A stretch of 64,000 nucleotides of DNA from Bradyrhizobium sp. Gha. Lineage in GTDB: Bacteria > Pseudomonadota > Alphaproteobacteria > Rhizobiales > Xanthobacteraceae. The stretch lies in NCBI RefSeq assembly GCF_900113735.1, contig NZ_FOQM01000036.1, positions 17,111 through 81,110 on the forward strand, read 5' to 3'. The notes under the pieces were generated by a model. The model had not been told where the DNA came from. It worked only from the letters and a program-made list of their open reading frames with translations, and did not search any database. Below, piece after piece: positions 1 to 8,681 of the stretch; position 1 is the first letter of the stretch; the number at the start of each line of letters is the position of its first letter. The translations under genes and the position numbers were made by a program.

Positions 1-1
1 C

Positions 2-109
2 TGGATCGAATCGGCCTCCGTCGCAGTGCTGCTCGGGACGTTCGCGTCGGTGATCACGCTGACCAGCGTGATGTGGCTGCTCCAGACCGGCCGGCTGGTG
101 TTTCCGTAA
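2..109 (+). CDS. C-terminal end of an unidentified membrane protein (partial)
   Basis: An open frame runs from the window edge to TAA at 107-109 and encodes 35 residues. Most form one hydrophobic stretch rich in V, L, T and S, followed by a short tail ending LVFP, as in a last transmembrane helix. The gene starts outside the window, so the family cannot be named. It converges on the hydroxylase that ends at 113 with only three bases between them. Confidence 0.6.
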   Translation, partial: WIESASVAVLLGTFASVITLTSVMWLLQTGRLVFP

Positions 110-112
110 ACG

Positions 113-1297
113 CTACTTTCGCCAGGTCGGCGTGAGCCCCTCGCGCATGGCAAAGCGCCGGAGCGGGCCGATGGCACCTAACAGGTGCATGCCGACGGCG
201 CGGACCGGCTGCAGCGGCAGGAAATCGTTGAGCAGCGAGCGGTTGGCGATGTCGATCGCAAAAGTCCGGCTCAGAATGTCCGGGCGCCGCGCGCGGTCGT
301 AACGCTTGAGCACGTCGTCCGCGCCGGGGTCATGGCCTGATGCGATGGCCTCGCCGGCGAGTCTGGCGATGTCAGCCGCATCCCGCAGACCGAGATTGAG
401 GCCCTGGGCGCCGATCGGGGGGACCACGTGGGCGGCTTCGCCGACCAGGGCGATGCGGTCGCGAGCAAAGGAATGGGGACGTTCGATCGCCAGCGGGAAC
501 AGGCTGCGGCCGGGCTCGACGGTCATCCGGCCGAGAATGGAATGCGACTGCTTCTCGATCGCGGTGGAGAGCTCCTCGTCGCTCAAGCCGCGCAGTCGCT
601 CGGCTTCCGCGGGCGCCGAGACCCAGACGACGCTGGAGCGGTTGCCGGGCAGGGGAACGAACACGCAGGGGCCATGCGGCGTGTGGAACTCGGTCGAGAC
701 GTTGCGATGCGGCCTGCTATGGCCGACGTTGAAGGTCAGCGCCGTCTGCGTCAGGTCGCGTCGCGTCACGGCAATTCCGGCAGCCTCCCGGCACAGCGAG
801 TGCCGGCCGTCGGCGCCGACCACGAGCCGGGCCGAGAGGAATTGTCCCGACGCTGTGCGGATGGCGACATCATCAGCTTCGATCACGACGCTCTCGGCCT
901 CGTCGTCAAAACGAACGAGATTCGGCAACTCGGCCGCGCGCGCTTCGAGCGCCAGCATCAGCGAGCGGTTGTCGATGTTGTAGCCGAAGGCGTCTCGCCC
1001 GATCTCATGGCACGAGAACCGGACCTCCGGCGCACGGATCAGCCTGTTGGTGTCGTCGACGAGACGCATCACCTCGAGTGCGGCGGCCTTGTCCTTGCAG
1101 CGCGGCCAGACGTCGAGGCTCTCCAGCAGATCGACGGAGGCACCCAGCAGCGCGGTGGTCCTGTTGTCGGCATAGGGCAGGTGCCGCGCCACCAGCGCGG
1201 TCCGCGCCCCGGCCTGCGCCAGCGCAATTGCGGCCGCGAGGCCCGCCGGTCCACCGCCGATGATGGTCGCGTCAAAGAGTGTCGATGCGTCTGTCAT
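113..1297 (-). CDS. UbiH/Coq6-family FAD-dependent monooxygenase
   Basis: 394 residues, the usual size of UbiH/UbiF/VisC hydroxylases, which hydroxylate the ring of ubiquinone precursors. The N-terminal Rossmann motif IIGGGPAGLAAAIALA binds FAD. A central VVGADGRHS motif and the late motif LVGEAAHVVPPIGAQGLNLG (ribityl contact) are all intact. The start MTDAST is chosen because the FAD motif begins 10 residues later. The open frame continues upstream to 1705, but that stretch is antisense to pcs. Whether it acts on C5, C6 or C1 of the quinone ring cannot be told from sequence. It is divergent from pcs. Confidence 0.85.
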   Translation of the reverse strand: MTDASTLFDATIIGGGPAGLAAAIALAQAGARTALVARHLPYADNRTTALLGASVDLLESLDVWPRCKDKAAALEVMRLVDDTNRLIRAPEVRFSCHEIGRDAFGYNIDNRSLMLALEARAAELPNLVRFDDEAESVVIEADDVAIRTASGQFLSARLVVGADGRHSLCREAAGIAVTRRDLTQTALTFNVGHSRPHRNVSTEFHTPHGPCVFVPLPGNRSSVVWVSAPAEAERLRGLSDEELSTAIEKQSHSILGRMTVEPGRSLFPLAIERPHSFARDRIALVGEAAHVVPPIGAQGLNLGLRDAADIARLAGEAIASGHDPGADDVLKRYDRARRPDILSRTFAIDIANRSLLNDFLPLQPVRAVGMHLLGAIGPLRRFAMREGLTPTWRK

Positions 1298-1424
1298 GGA
1301 ACGACATGTGACACGCCCTGCGGCAAATTCAAGCCCACCTATTTTGCCTGATTTTATGACGAATTGCGCGGCCGATGCCACATCGGCGGATGTGCAAACC
1401 GGTCGCGTTCTGGTAGCAGAAGCC

Positions 1425-2162
1425 ATGGACACCAAGATGGACAGCCAAGAGGATTCCCTCAAGCCGACGCCCGCGATCCGTGCCGCGGCATTCTCGGTGC
1501 ACATCTTCACCGCCTTCGGCGCAGCGATCGCGCTGCTGGCGATGCTCGAGGCCGTGCGCGAGCACTGGGCGGCGATGTTCGGATGGCTGGGCGTCGCGCT
1601 GATCATCGATGCCGTCGACGGACCGATCGCACGCAGGCTCAACGTCAAGGTCGTGCATCCGAACTGGTCGGGCGACGTGCTCGACCTGGTGGTCGATTTC
1701 GTCACCTATGTGTTCGTGCCGGCCTATGCGATTGTTGCGAGCGGCATGCTGCTGCCGGTCGCGGCACCGTTGCTCGGCATCGCCATCATCGTGACCGGCG
1801 CGCTCTATTTCGCCGATCTGCGCATGAAGGCCGAGGACAATCACTTTCGCGGCTTTCCGGCGCTGTGGAATGCGGCGGCGTTCTATTTGTTCCTGCTGCA
1901 CTGGCCGCCGCTGTCCTCGACGCTGCTGGTCGCAGCGCTGGTGGTGCTGACCTTCGTGCCGTTCCACGTGCTGCATCCGGTCCGCGTCGTACGGCTGCGC
2001 TGGCTCACGATGTCGCTGATCGCGCTGTGGGCGGTGCTCGGGGTCTATGCGCTGGAGATGGATTTTCGCGCGGGCACCGGCGTAACCGTCGCACTCTGCG
2101 CGATCGCACTCTGGATCGTCTTCAGCGACGCTTTGATCCGGCTGGTGAGGTCGTTCGCGTGA
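1425..2162 (+). CDS. pcs: Phosphatidylcholine synthase (CDP-diacylglycerol:choline)
   Basis: 245 residues with about eight hydrophobic segments. The CDP-alcohol phosphatidyltransferase signature is seen as IDAVDGPIARRL followed by GDVLDLVVDFVTY, the spaced acidic residues that bind metal and CDP-diacylglycerol. Rhizobial Pcs condenses choline with CDP-diacylglycerol to make membrane phosphatidylcholine in one step, and the length matches (about 240 residues). ATG 1425 or the in-frame ATG at 1437 could be the start; 1437 gives 241 residues. The open frame reaches back to 1260 but overlaps the divergent hydroxylase. Its stop overlaps the terC start by one base (TGATG), suggesting translational coupling. 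Confidence 0.88.
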   Translation: MDTKMDSQEDSLKPTPAIRAAAFSVHIFTAFGAAIALLAMLEAVREHWAAMFGWLGVALIIDAVDGPIARRLNVKVVHPNWSGDVLDLVVDFVTYVFVPAYAIVASGMLLPVAAPLLGIAIIVTGALYFADLRMKAEDNHFRGFPALWNAAAFYLFLLHWPPLSSTLLVAALVVLTFVPFHVLHPVRVVRLRWLTMSLIALWAVLGVYALEMDFRAGTGVTVALCAIALWIVFSDALIRLVRSFA

Positions 2163-2884
2163 TGCATTTGCTGACCAGCCCCGAGGCCTGGGCCGCGCTG
2201 CTCACCTTGACCGCGCTCGAGATCGTGCTCGGCATCGACAACGTCATCTTCCTGTCTGTGATCGTCTCGCGCATTCCGGAGCCTCAGGCCCATCGCACGC
2301 GCCAGATCGGGCTGGCGCTGGCGCTGATCTTCCGCATCATCCTGCTCAGCCTGCTGGTCCGGCTGATTGGCCTGACCGCCCCGGTGTTCTCGTTTTCGGG
2401 GTACGATTTTTCGTGGCGTGACCTGATCCTGATCGGCGGCGGCCTGTTCCTGATCGCGAAGGCGACGCACGAGATCCATGCCGAGGTCGAGGCCGATGAT
2501 TCCGGCGGCGATCAGAAGTCCGGCGGCAGTGCCTTCTTCTGGGTGATCGTCCAGATCATCATCATCGACATCGTGTTCTCGCTGGACTCGATCATCACCG
2601 CGATCGGGATGGCGCAGGACCTCGAGATCATGATCGCGGCCGTCGTGATCGCCTGCCTGATCATGTACATTTCATCGGGACCGGTGGCGCGATTCGTCGC
2701 GGAGCATCCGACCACCAAGATGCTGGCGCTGGCATTTCTGGTGTTGATCGGCGTTGCGCTGGTTGCGGACGGATTCAAATTCCACATCCCGCGCGGTTAC
2801 ATCTATTTCGCAATTGCGTTCTCGGCCGCCGTGGAATTCTTCAACGTGCTGGCCAAGCGCAATCGCAAGAAGAAGCCCGTCTAG
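2162..2884 (+). CDS. TerC-family integral membrane protein
   Basis: 240 residues with seven to eight hydrophobic helices. TerC hallmarks are visible: ALEIVLGIDNVIFLSVI near residue 20 and IIDIVFSLDSIITAIGMA near residue 140, each with a conserved acidic residue within a helix. The C-terminus is basic (KRNRKKKPV). TerC/Alx proteins are linked to manganese export or metal loading of secreted proteins. The role here is inferred from family only. Start ATG overlaps the pcs stop. Confidence 0.85.
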   Translation: MHLLTSPEAWAALLTLTALEIVLGIDNVIFLSVIVSRIPEPQAHRTRQIGLALALIFRIILLSLLVRLIGLTAPVFSFSGYDFSWRDLILIGGGLFLIAKATHEIHAEVEADDSGGDQKSGGSAFFWVIVQIIIIDIVFSLDSIITAIGMAQDLEIMIAAVVIACLIMYISSGPVARFVAEHPTTKMLALAFLVLIGVALVADGFKFHIPRGYIYFAIAFSAAVEFFNVLAKRNRKKKPV

Positions 2885-2960
2885 CCGCTCCAGATGGGGT
2901 CGAGTTGACAAGACGGGTGCTATGTCTTTCGCTTGAGCGGCGAGAAGAGGAGGTCAGGTG

Positions 2961-3935
2961 ATGACCAAAGCGGTCCGTGTGCACAAGGTCGGAGGTCCCG
3001 AGGCCCTCGTCTATGAGAGCGTCGACGTCCCGGCGCCTGGCTCCGGCGAGGTGCGCATCCGCCAGCATGCGGTCGGCCTGAACTTCATCGACGTCTATTA
3101 CCGCACCGGCCTGTACAAGGCTCCGGGATTGCCGTTCATCGCCGGCAACGAGGCCTCGGGCGAGGTCGTCGCGGTCGGGCCGGGCGTGACGCATTTCCAT
3201 CCCGGCGACCGCGTCGCCTACTACCACAATCTCGGCGCGTATGCGAGCGAGCGCAACATCCCATGGGAGAGGCTGGTCAAGCTGCCCGACCACATCACCC
3301 ACGAGCAGGGCGCCGTGCTGATGCTCAAGGGCCTCACCGTCTGGTATCTCCTGCACAAGACCTTCAAGGTCGAGCCGCATCATCGGGTGCTGATCCATGC
3401 CGCGGCGGGCGGCATTGGTCTGCTGGCTTGCCAATGGGCCAGGGCGCTCGGGGCACACGTCATCGGCACGGTCGGCTCGCGCGAGAAGGCCGAGCTCGCG
3501 GAAGCCAATGGCTGCGACCACGTCATCCTCTACAACGAGGAAGACTTCGTCGCGCGCGTCAAGCAAATCAGCCGCAACGAGGGCTGCGACGTCGTCTATG
3601 ACGGCGTCGGCAAGTCGACCTTCCCGGGTTCGCTGTCGTGTTTGAAGCCGCGCGGCATGTTCGTCTCGTTCGGCAATGCCTCGGGCCCCGTGCCGCCGTT
3701 CTCGATCGCGGAGCTGAACAATCACGGCTCGCTGTTTGCGACGCGGCCGAAGCTCAACGACTATATCGGCACGCGCAGGGAGCTGCTGGAAGGCGCCGAC
3801 ACGCTGTTCTCCGCCGTCATCAACGGCAAGCTGCACGTGCCGATCAACCACGCCTATGCGCTGAAGGACGCGGCGAAGGCCCACATCGATCTCGAAAGCC
3901 GCAAGACGACGGGAGCTTCGATTTTGAAGCCGTAA
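2961..3935 (+). CDS. NADPH:quinone oxidoreductase, zinc-free MDR family
   Basis: 324 residues. Residues 1-125 form the GroES-like fold (GLNFIDVYYRTGLY, AGNEASGEV) and the middle holds the nucleotide motif HAAAGGIGLLACQWARALGA. The family reduces quinones with NADPH. The cysteine and histidine set of zinc alcohol dehydrogenases is missing, as expected for Qor. Start: GAGGAGG ends 7 bases before ATG 2961; the GTG one codon upstream is less well placed. The gene converges with argD. Confidence 0.85.
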   Translation: MTKAVRVHKVGGPEALVYESVDVPAPGSGEVRIRQHAVGLNFIDVYYRTGLYKAPGLPFIAGNEASGEVVAVGPGVTHFHPGDRVAYYHNLGAYASERNIPWERLVKLPDHITHEQGAVLMLKGLTVWYLLHKTFKVEPHHRVLIHAAAGGIGLLACQWARALGAHVIGTVGSREKAELAEANGCDHVILYNEEDFVARVKQISRNEGCDVVYDGVGKSTFPGSLSCLKPRGMFVSFGNASGPVPPFSIAELNNHGSLFATRPKLNDYIGTRRELLEGADTLFSAVINGKLHVPINHAYALKDAAKAHIDLESRKTTGASILKP

Positions 3936-4020
3936 GTCGTCCGTCGCTATCCGCTCTCGTGTCCCGGACAAGCTGCAACCCGCTGGCGTTGCGGCGCAGA
4001 GCCGGGGCACAGGACGGCAA

Positions 4021-5217
4021 TCACGCCACACGTCTCGCCGCGCCGACCTTGGTCAAGATCTCGTCGAGACAGCCGATCATCTCGGCGATCTCTGCCCTCG
4101 TGACGTTCAACGCCGGCATGAAGCGCAGCGTGTCGAGTTGCGGCGCGTTGAGGAGGACGCCGGCCTCGAACGCCTGCGCGACGATGCCGGGCGCGATCGG
4201 CAGCTTGAGATCGAGCGCCAGCAACAGGCCGCGGCCGCGCACGCCGCCGAGGCCGTGCCGCGCCGAGACTTTTTGCAACTCGCTCTCGAGCAGCAGGCCG
4301 GTGTCGGTGACGGACTTCAGGAAGTCCGGCTTGCCGACCTCATCAAGCACCGCAAGTCCCGCCGCGCACATCAGGGGGTTGCCGTTGAACGTTCCGCCCT
4401 GATCGCCGTGCTCGAAACAGGACGCGCGTTCGGTCGCAAGCAGCGCTGCGAGCGGCACGCCGCCGCCGATGCCCTTGCCGAGCGTCATGATATCGGGCGC
4501 AATTCCGGCGTGCTCATAGTGGAAGAGCTTTCCGGTCCGGCCCATGCCGGTCTGGATCTCGTCGAAGATGAGCAGCAGGCCGTGCGCCTCTGTGAGTGCG
4601 CGCAGCTCCTGCAGGAACTGATCGGTTGCGGGCCACACGCCTGACTCGCCCTGGATCGGCTCGAGCATGACAGCGACCGTGTTGTCGCTGATCAGCTTCT
4701 CGACCGAGGCAATGTCGTTGAGCTCGGCCTTCTTGAAGCCGGATACTTTCGGCTCGAACAGCGGCTCGAACGCCTTCTTGCCGGAAGCTGACATCGTCGC
4801 GAGCGTCCGTCCATGGAAACCGCCTGCGAAGGTAATGATCTCGAATGCGCCGCCCTTGTGCAGGCTGCCATATTTGCGCGCGAGCTTGATCGCGCCCTCA
4901 TTGGCCTCCGCGCCGCAATTGGCAAAGAACACGTGATCGAACGCGCTGGTCCGGACCAGCGCCTGCGCCAGCTCGAGGCTCGGCTCGTTGTAGAAGGCCG
5001 GGCTCGGCGTCAGCAGCCGCTTGGCCTGCGAGGCGAGCGCATTCGCAACCGCCGGCGGGGAGTGGCCGAGGCAGTTCACGGCCCAGCCCTGCACGAAATC
5101 GAGATAGCGCTTGCGGCTGTCGTCCCAGAGGTATGAGCCGGCACCGCGGACGAACACGGCGGTGGGCCGTGCAGTGATGTCCATCAGCGCGTCATACGGA
5201 TTGGTGGCGGTGGTCAT
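4021..5217 (-). CDS. argD: Acetylornithine aminotransferase
   Basis: 398 residues, class III PLP aminotransferase. NCGAEANEGAIK (100-111) binds the PLP phosphate, FDEIQTG carries Asp219, and TLGKGIGGG carries the Schiff-base Lys248. Length and motifs fit ArgD, which makes N-acetylornithine for arginine; close relatives use succinylornithine or 4-aminobutyrate, so substrate is inferred. The upstream Arg-rich leader supports an arginine biosynthetic role. GAGGAG lies 7 bases before ATG 5217. The gene seems to stand alone: no argF follows, and the next gene converges. Confidence 0.88.
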   Translation of the reverse strand: MTTATNPYDALMDITARPTAVFVRGAGSYLWDDSRKRYLDFVQGWAVNCLGHSPPAVANALASQAKRLLTPSPAFYNEPSLELAQALVRTSAFDHVFFANCGAEANEGAIKLARKYGSLHKGGAFEIITFAGGFHGRTLATMSASGKKAFEPLFEPKVSGFKKAELNDIASVEKLISDNTVAVMLEPIQGESGVWPATDQFLQELRALTEAHGLLLIFDEIQTGMGRTGKLFHYEHAGIAPDIMTLGKGIGGGVPLAALLATERASCFEHGDQGGTFNGNPLMCAAGLAVLDEVGKPDFLKSVTDTGLLLESELQKVSARHGLGGVRGRGLLLALDLKLPIAPGIVAQAFEAGVLLNAPQLDTLRFMPALNVTRAEIAEMIGCLDEILTKVGAARRVA

Positions 5218-5252
5218 GTCAGGCTCCTCTGGGGCGGGGTGAAAAAGGAACG

Positions 5253-5291
5253 CAAAAAGCAAGAAGGCCGCACTTTGCGGGTGCGGCCTTC
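5253..5291 (-). terminator. Intrinsic terminator in the argD leader (attenuator)
   Basis: A perfect 11-bp stem (5263-5273 with 5281-5291, 7-base loop) is followed on the minus strand by TTGCTTTTT. It lies between the Arg-rich leader peptide and argD, 36 bases before the argD ATG, so it must be read through for argD expression. The loop-proximal part (5279-5285) can instead pair with leader codons 21-23 (5341-5348) with one bulged base, a candidate antiterminator. Confidence 0.85.
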
Positions 5292-5318
5292 TCGAAAACT
5301 GAAGCTGAATTTACTGGT

Positions 5319-5408
5319 TCAGCGGCGTCGTCGGACATGGCGCAACCCATCATCGTCGCGGGAGCGACGACGCATGGCCTGGCGCAGATGGGTCCGGGAG
5401 ATAGTCAT
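5319..5408 (-). CDS. Arginine-rich leader peptide of argD
   Basis: 29 codons, ATG 5408 to TGA 5319, with 11 arginines: single residues at 5, 9 and 23, RRR at 13-15, R17 and RRRR at 26-29 just before the stop. Two of the last four codons are CGA, which looks rare here. There is no Shine-Dalgarno, but a promoter-like TTGACA/TACGGA pair would start transcription at or within a few bases of the ATG, so the mRNA may be leaderless, as reported for rhizobial trpL. Small hairpins lie over codons 13-19 (5353-5370) and over the stop codon (5304-5323). The arrangement is that of a ribosome-mediated attenuator sensing arginyl-tRNA. Confidence 0.75.
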   Translation of the reverse strand: MTISRTHLRQAMRRRSRDDDGLRHVRRRR

Positions 5409-5416
5409 GGGGCGGG

Positions 5417-5446
5417 TCCGTACAGTCGAAGGGCAGGGTCTGTCAA
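5417..5446 (-). promoter_or_regulatory. Sigma-70-type promoter of the argD leader
   Basis: On the minus strand TTGACA (5446-5441) is a perfect -35 box. An 18-base spacer leads to TACGGA (5422-5417), a weaker -10. Eight bases separate the -10 from the leader ATG, so the start site falls on or within two bases of the start codon. Confidence 0.6.
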
Positions 5447-5506
5447 GCGGATTGCGATGACGTATCATTTGACTGTAGCAGAAACAAAAAAGCCCGTAGC
5501 GCGTTT

Positions 5507-6526
5507 GTGATCGCAGGAAGCGAATTGGTTCGAACCGGACGCAAGCCGGTCGGGACTAAAAGGGCGGGACCAACCAGACAGTTTTCAGCCTTGTCCGACA
5601 CCTCATACCCGATCGACCTCGACAGCATACGCGGCGCGTTTCCGCCGGGCATCGAGGCGCCGCCCTTGCTGCTCGATTTCGCCGGTTGGCTGAACGGGCG
5701 GCCCTGGGGCAGCGTCGGCTGCTTCTCGCTGCAGGGCCAGTTCTCCGACCAGGCGCCGATCTTCGACGGCAGCCCCTTGCGCGACCGCTTCGCGCTGTTC
5801 ATGCGTTTGCCTGATGGTTCGGCCGTCGGTGGCTGGTACGGCGCCGGACTCGACCGCGACGATCCCCCGATCGTCGGGCTGGGCTCGGAAGGCGACTACG
5901 AACTGCTCGCACCGTCGCTCGACGCGCTGCTGACGAAACTGACGTCGCTGCAATTCGACAAGGCCTGGCACGATTTGCGGCCGCACGACGAGGTCGAGCC
6001 TCAGACGGTGGAGCTCGCACAATGGCTCGCCCGAAGGCCGGCCGGCGACCCCGTTGCATGCGAGGACGGCGAGCTTCCCGACTTTCGCGGCTTCGTCGAG
6101 AAGTGGAGCAGGGATCGCGAGGAATACTGGGCCAACCACCGCCTGATGGCCGAGCTCGGCTGGCGGCTGGCCGCGCACCTGCCCAAGGGCAAGAAGCCCT
6201 GGGATAAAACGCAGTTCGAGGTCGCGATATCGGGCAAGCAATACGAGGCGCGCGTGCTGTCGCACCGACCGCAACCGTTCGAGGAAGCCGCCTCGATCGA
6301 ATCCCTGCTGCGTGATTTGCGCGAGGAGATGCGGAAGGCGCAGCCCGAGCTCGGGTTGTGGTACGCGATGAAATTCGGCCTCTATGCCGATGGCCGCGTC
6401 ATGCCGAACTTCGAATACGACGTTCGCCCAACGATCAACGGCGAGCCGGCGCTATTGGCCGAGGCCCAGGCCGATCTCGCCCGCGCACCGCGCCCGGAGC
6501 GCTGGGTGCCGAAATGGCTGGCCTGA
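5507..6526 (+). CDS. Unrecognised protein, SUKH/YezG-like immunity-type features
   Basis: Up to 339 residues, not identified with confidence. The middle segment (GWYGAGLDRDDPPIVGLGSEG followed by a leucine-rich helix) resembles SUKH-type domains, and the C-terminal part (WYAMKFGLYADGRVMPNFEYD) recalls YezG-like immunity proteins; both are impressions only. No signal peptide or membrane segment. The start is unclear: GTG 5507 gives the longest frame, while TTG 5591 begins just before the more typical protein sequence; neither has a convincing ribosome site. The 5' end faces the argD leader promoter across a divergent region. Confidence 0.65.
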   Translation: MIAGSELVRTGRKPVGTKRAGPTRQFSALSDTSYPIDLDSIRGAFPPGIEAPPLLLDFAGWLNGRPWGSVGCFSLQGQFSDQAPIFDGSPLRDRFALFMRLPDGSAVGGWYGAGLDRDDPPIVGLGSEGDYELLAPSLDALLTKLTSLQFDKAWHDLRPHDEVEPQTVELAQWLARRPAGDPVACEDGELPDFRGFVEKWSRDREEYWANHRLMAELGWRLAAHLPKGKKPWDKTQFEVAISGKQYEARVLSHRPQPFEEAASIESLLRDLREEMRKAQPELGLWYAMKFGLYADGRVMPNFEYDVRPTINGEPALLAEAQADLARAPRPERWVPKWLA

Positions 6527-6653
6527 CGGCCTCCCAGCCGCCATCACGACGTAACCCTGCGCAAAGTGGTCCTGAGGTGCGAGGCTTGCGGTGCGGACGC
6601 ATCGCAGGCGGAGCCTCGGTCTTGATGGCTGCGCTCGCAACAACGGAACGCCG

Positions 6654-7979
6654 TCAGAACCCCGCGACGCTGCCGTGCAGATCGTACTGGTCCGCACGCT
6701 CGATCTTCGCGGTGACGATCTCGCCGACGCGCAAGGGGCGGCGGCTGGAGAGATACACCGCGCCGTCGATTTCCGGCGCATCGGCCTTGGAGCGGCCCTT
6801 GGCCACCGTTGGACCGACCTCGTCGATGATGATCTGCTGCCGCGTGCCGACCTTGCGCTTCAGCCTGCGCGCAGAAATCTTCTGCTGGCGCGCCATCAGC
6901 GCGTTGTAGCGCTCCTGCTTGACCTCGGCGGGCACGGCACCTTCGAGCGCGTTCGACGTGGCACCTGCGACGGGCTCGTATTTGAAGCAGCCGAGGCGAT
7001 CGATCTCGGCCTCATCGAGCCAGTCCAGCAGATAGGCGAAATCGGAATCAGTCTCGCCGGGGAAGCCGACGATGAAGGTCGAGCGCAACGCGAGGTCTGG
7101 ACATTCCTCACGCCAGCGCTTGATGCGTGCCAGCGTCTTGTCCTGCGCCGCCGGGCGCTTCATCGCCTTCAGCACCTCGGGGCTCGCATGCTGGAACGGG
7201 ATGTCGAGATAGGGCAGCACCTTGCCCTCGTTCATCAGCGCGATGACCTCGTCGACATGCGGGTAGGGGTAGACGTACTGCAGCCGCACCCAGGCGCCGA
7301 GTTCGCCGAGCTCGCGGGCGAGGTCCAAAAATTTGGCGCGAACCTGGCGGTCCTTCCACGGGCTCTCGGCATATTTGAGATCGATACCGTAGGCCGAGGT
7401 GTCCTGCGAAATAACAAGCAGCTCCTTGACGCCGGCGCCGACCAGGCGCTCCGCTTCACGCAAAACGTCATTGGCCGGGCGCGAGACCAGGTCGCCGCGC
7501 AGCTTCGGGATGATGCAGAAGGTGCAACGGTTGTTGCAGCCCTCGGAGATCTTGAGATACGCGTAGTGGCGCGGTGTCAGCTTGATGCCCTGCGGCGGTA
7601 CCAGGTCGAGATGCGGATTGTGCGCCGGCGGCAGCGCGCGATGCACGGCATCGAGCACGCTCTCGTACTGCTGTGGACCTGATATGGAGAGCACGCCGGG
7701 ATAGGCCTGCTCGATCGCTTCCGGCTCCGCGCCCATGCAGCCTGTCACGATCACCTTGCCGTTCTCGGCCATGGCCTCGCCGATCGCCGACAGCGATTCC
7801 TGCTTGGCGCTGTCGAGGAAGCCGCAGGTGTTGACGATGACGATATCGGCCCCGTCATGCTTGCGCGCGAGCTCATAGCCCTCGGCGCGCAGGCGCGTGA
7901 TGATGCGCTCGGAATCCACCAATGCCTTGGGACACCCGAGTGACACGAAGCTGACCTTGGGCGCAGCCGTCTGATCCAT
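6654..7979 (-). CDS. rimO: Ribosomal protein S12 methylthiotransferase RimO
   Basis: 441 residues. The N-terminal UPF0004 domain has Cys16, Cys52 and Cys81 for the auxiliary 4Fe-4S cluster. The radical-SAM triad is Cys148, Cys152 and Cys155 (GCNNRCTFC). A C-terminal TRAM domain follows. RimO adds a methylthio group to the conserved aspartate of S12. SLGCPKALVDSE distinguishes it from the tRNA enzyme MiaB. ATG 7979 is preferred to the in-frame TTG two codons upstream. Confidence 0.93.
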   Translation of the reverse strand: MDQTAAPKVSFVSLGCPKALVDSERIITRLRAEGYELARKHDGADIVIVNTCGFLDSAKQESLSAIGEAMAENGKVIVTGCMGAEPEAIEQAYPGVLSISGPQQYESVLDAVHRALPPAHNPHLDLVPPQGIKLTPRHYAYLKISEGCNNRCTFCIIPKLRGDLVSRPANDVLREAERLVGAGVKELLVISQDTSAYGIDLKYAESPWKDRQVRAKFLDLARELGELGAWVRLQYVYPYPHVDEVIALMNEGKVLPYLDIPFQHASPEVLKAMKRPAAQDKTLARIKRWREECPDLALRSTFIVGFPGETDSDFAYLLDWLDEAEIDRLGCFKYEPVAGATSNALEGAVPAEVKQERYNALMARQQKISARRLKRKVGTRQQIIIDEVGPTVAKGRSKADAPEIDGAVYLSSRRPLRVGEIVTAKIERADQYDLHGSVAGF

Positions 7980-8090
7980 ATCCAAATCTGCCTGATTGAC
8001 AGGCTTGAGCTAGTCCCAATTGCTCATAATTACAACCCTTTGCAGGGCGTTCCGGCGTGCTATGGATGAATCGCCTGCCGTGAGTGAGCC

Positions 8091-8681
8091 ATGAGCGCCG
8101 AACAGTCGCCCAAAATCGTGATCGTCGACGAAAGCCCGGTCCGGGCCGCGATCCTCGAGGACGGATTGCGGGAGGCCGGTTTCACTGAGATCGTCCATAT
8201 CCGCGAGATGCAGAGCCTGCTGGCCCGTATTTATGCGGTGGACCCCGACATCATCCTGATCGATCTCGAGAACCCCAGCCGCGATGTGCTGGAGGCCATG
8301 TTCCAGGTCAGCCGCGCCGTGAAGCGGCCTATTGCGATGTTCGTCGACCAGAGCGATACGTCCTCGATTCAGGCTTCCGTGGAGGCAGGGGTGTCCGCCT
8401 ACATCGTCGACGGGCTGAAGAAGGAGCGCATCAAGCCGATCCTCGACCTCTGCGTGTCGCGCTTCAACGCCTTCGCAAAACTTCAGGAGGAGCTGGAGCG
8501 CACCAAGTCGCAGCTCGAGGACCGTAAGATCATCGAGAAGGCAAAGGGCATCCTGATGAAGGTCAAGGGCCTCACCGAGGACGAGGCCTATGTGCTGCTG
8601 CGTTCAACGGCCATGCGCGAGAAGAAGAAAATCGGCGAGATCGCGCAGTCGATCATCACCGCATCGGAGATGCTGAAATGA
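8091..8681 (+). CDS. nasT: NasT, ANTAR-domain response regulator (antiterminator)
   Basis: 196 residues. A receiver-like domain (residues 8-125) has IVIVDE at its start and the phosphoacceptor-type aspartate in IILIDLENPS. A coiled linker leads to the RNA-binding ANTAR domain (about 135-190, KAKGILMKVKGLTEDEAYVLLR). NasT binds hexaloop hairpins in nitrate/nitrite-assimilation leaders and prevents termination unless held by NasS. The stop overlaps the nasS start by four bases (ATGA), fitting the known pair. Confidence 0.9.
   Translation: MSAEQSPKIVIVDESPVRAAILEDGLREAGFTEIVHIREMQSLLARIYAVDPDIILIDLENPSRDVLEAMFQVSRAVKRPIAMFVDQSDTSSIQASVEAGVSAYIVDGLKKERIKPILDLCVSRFNAFAKLQEELERTKSQLEDRKIIEKAKGILMKVKGLTEDEAYVLLRSTAMREKKKIGEIAQSIITASEMLK

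Noticed and set aside
428..1351. 307-codon plus-strand frame
   Set aside because: Antisense to the UbiH-type hydroxylase; no recognisable domain.
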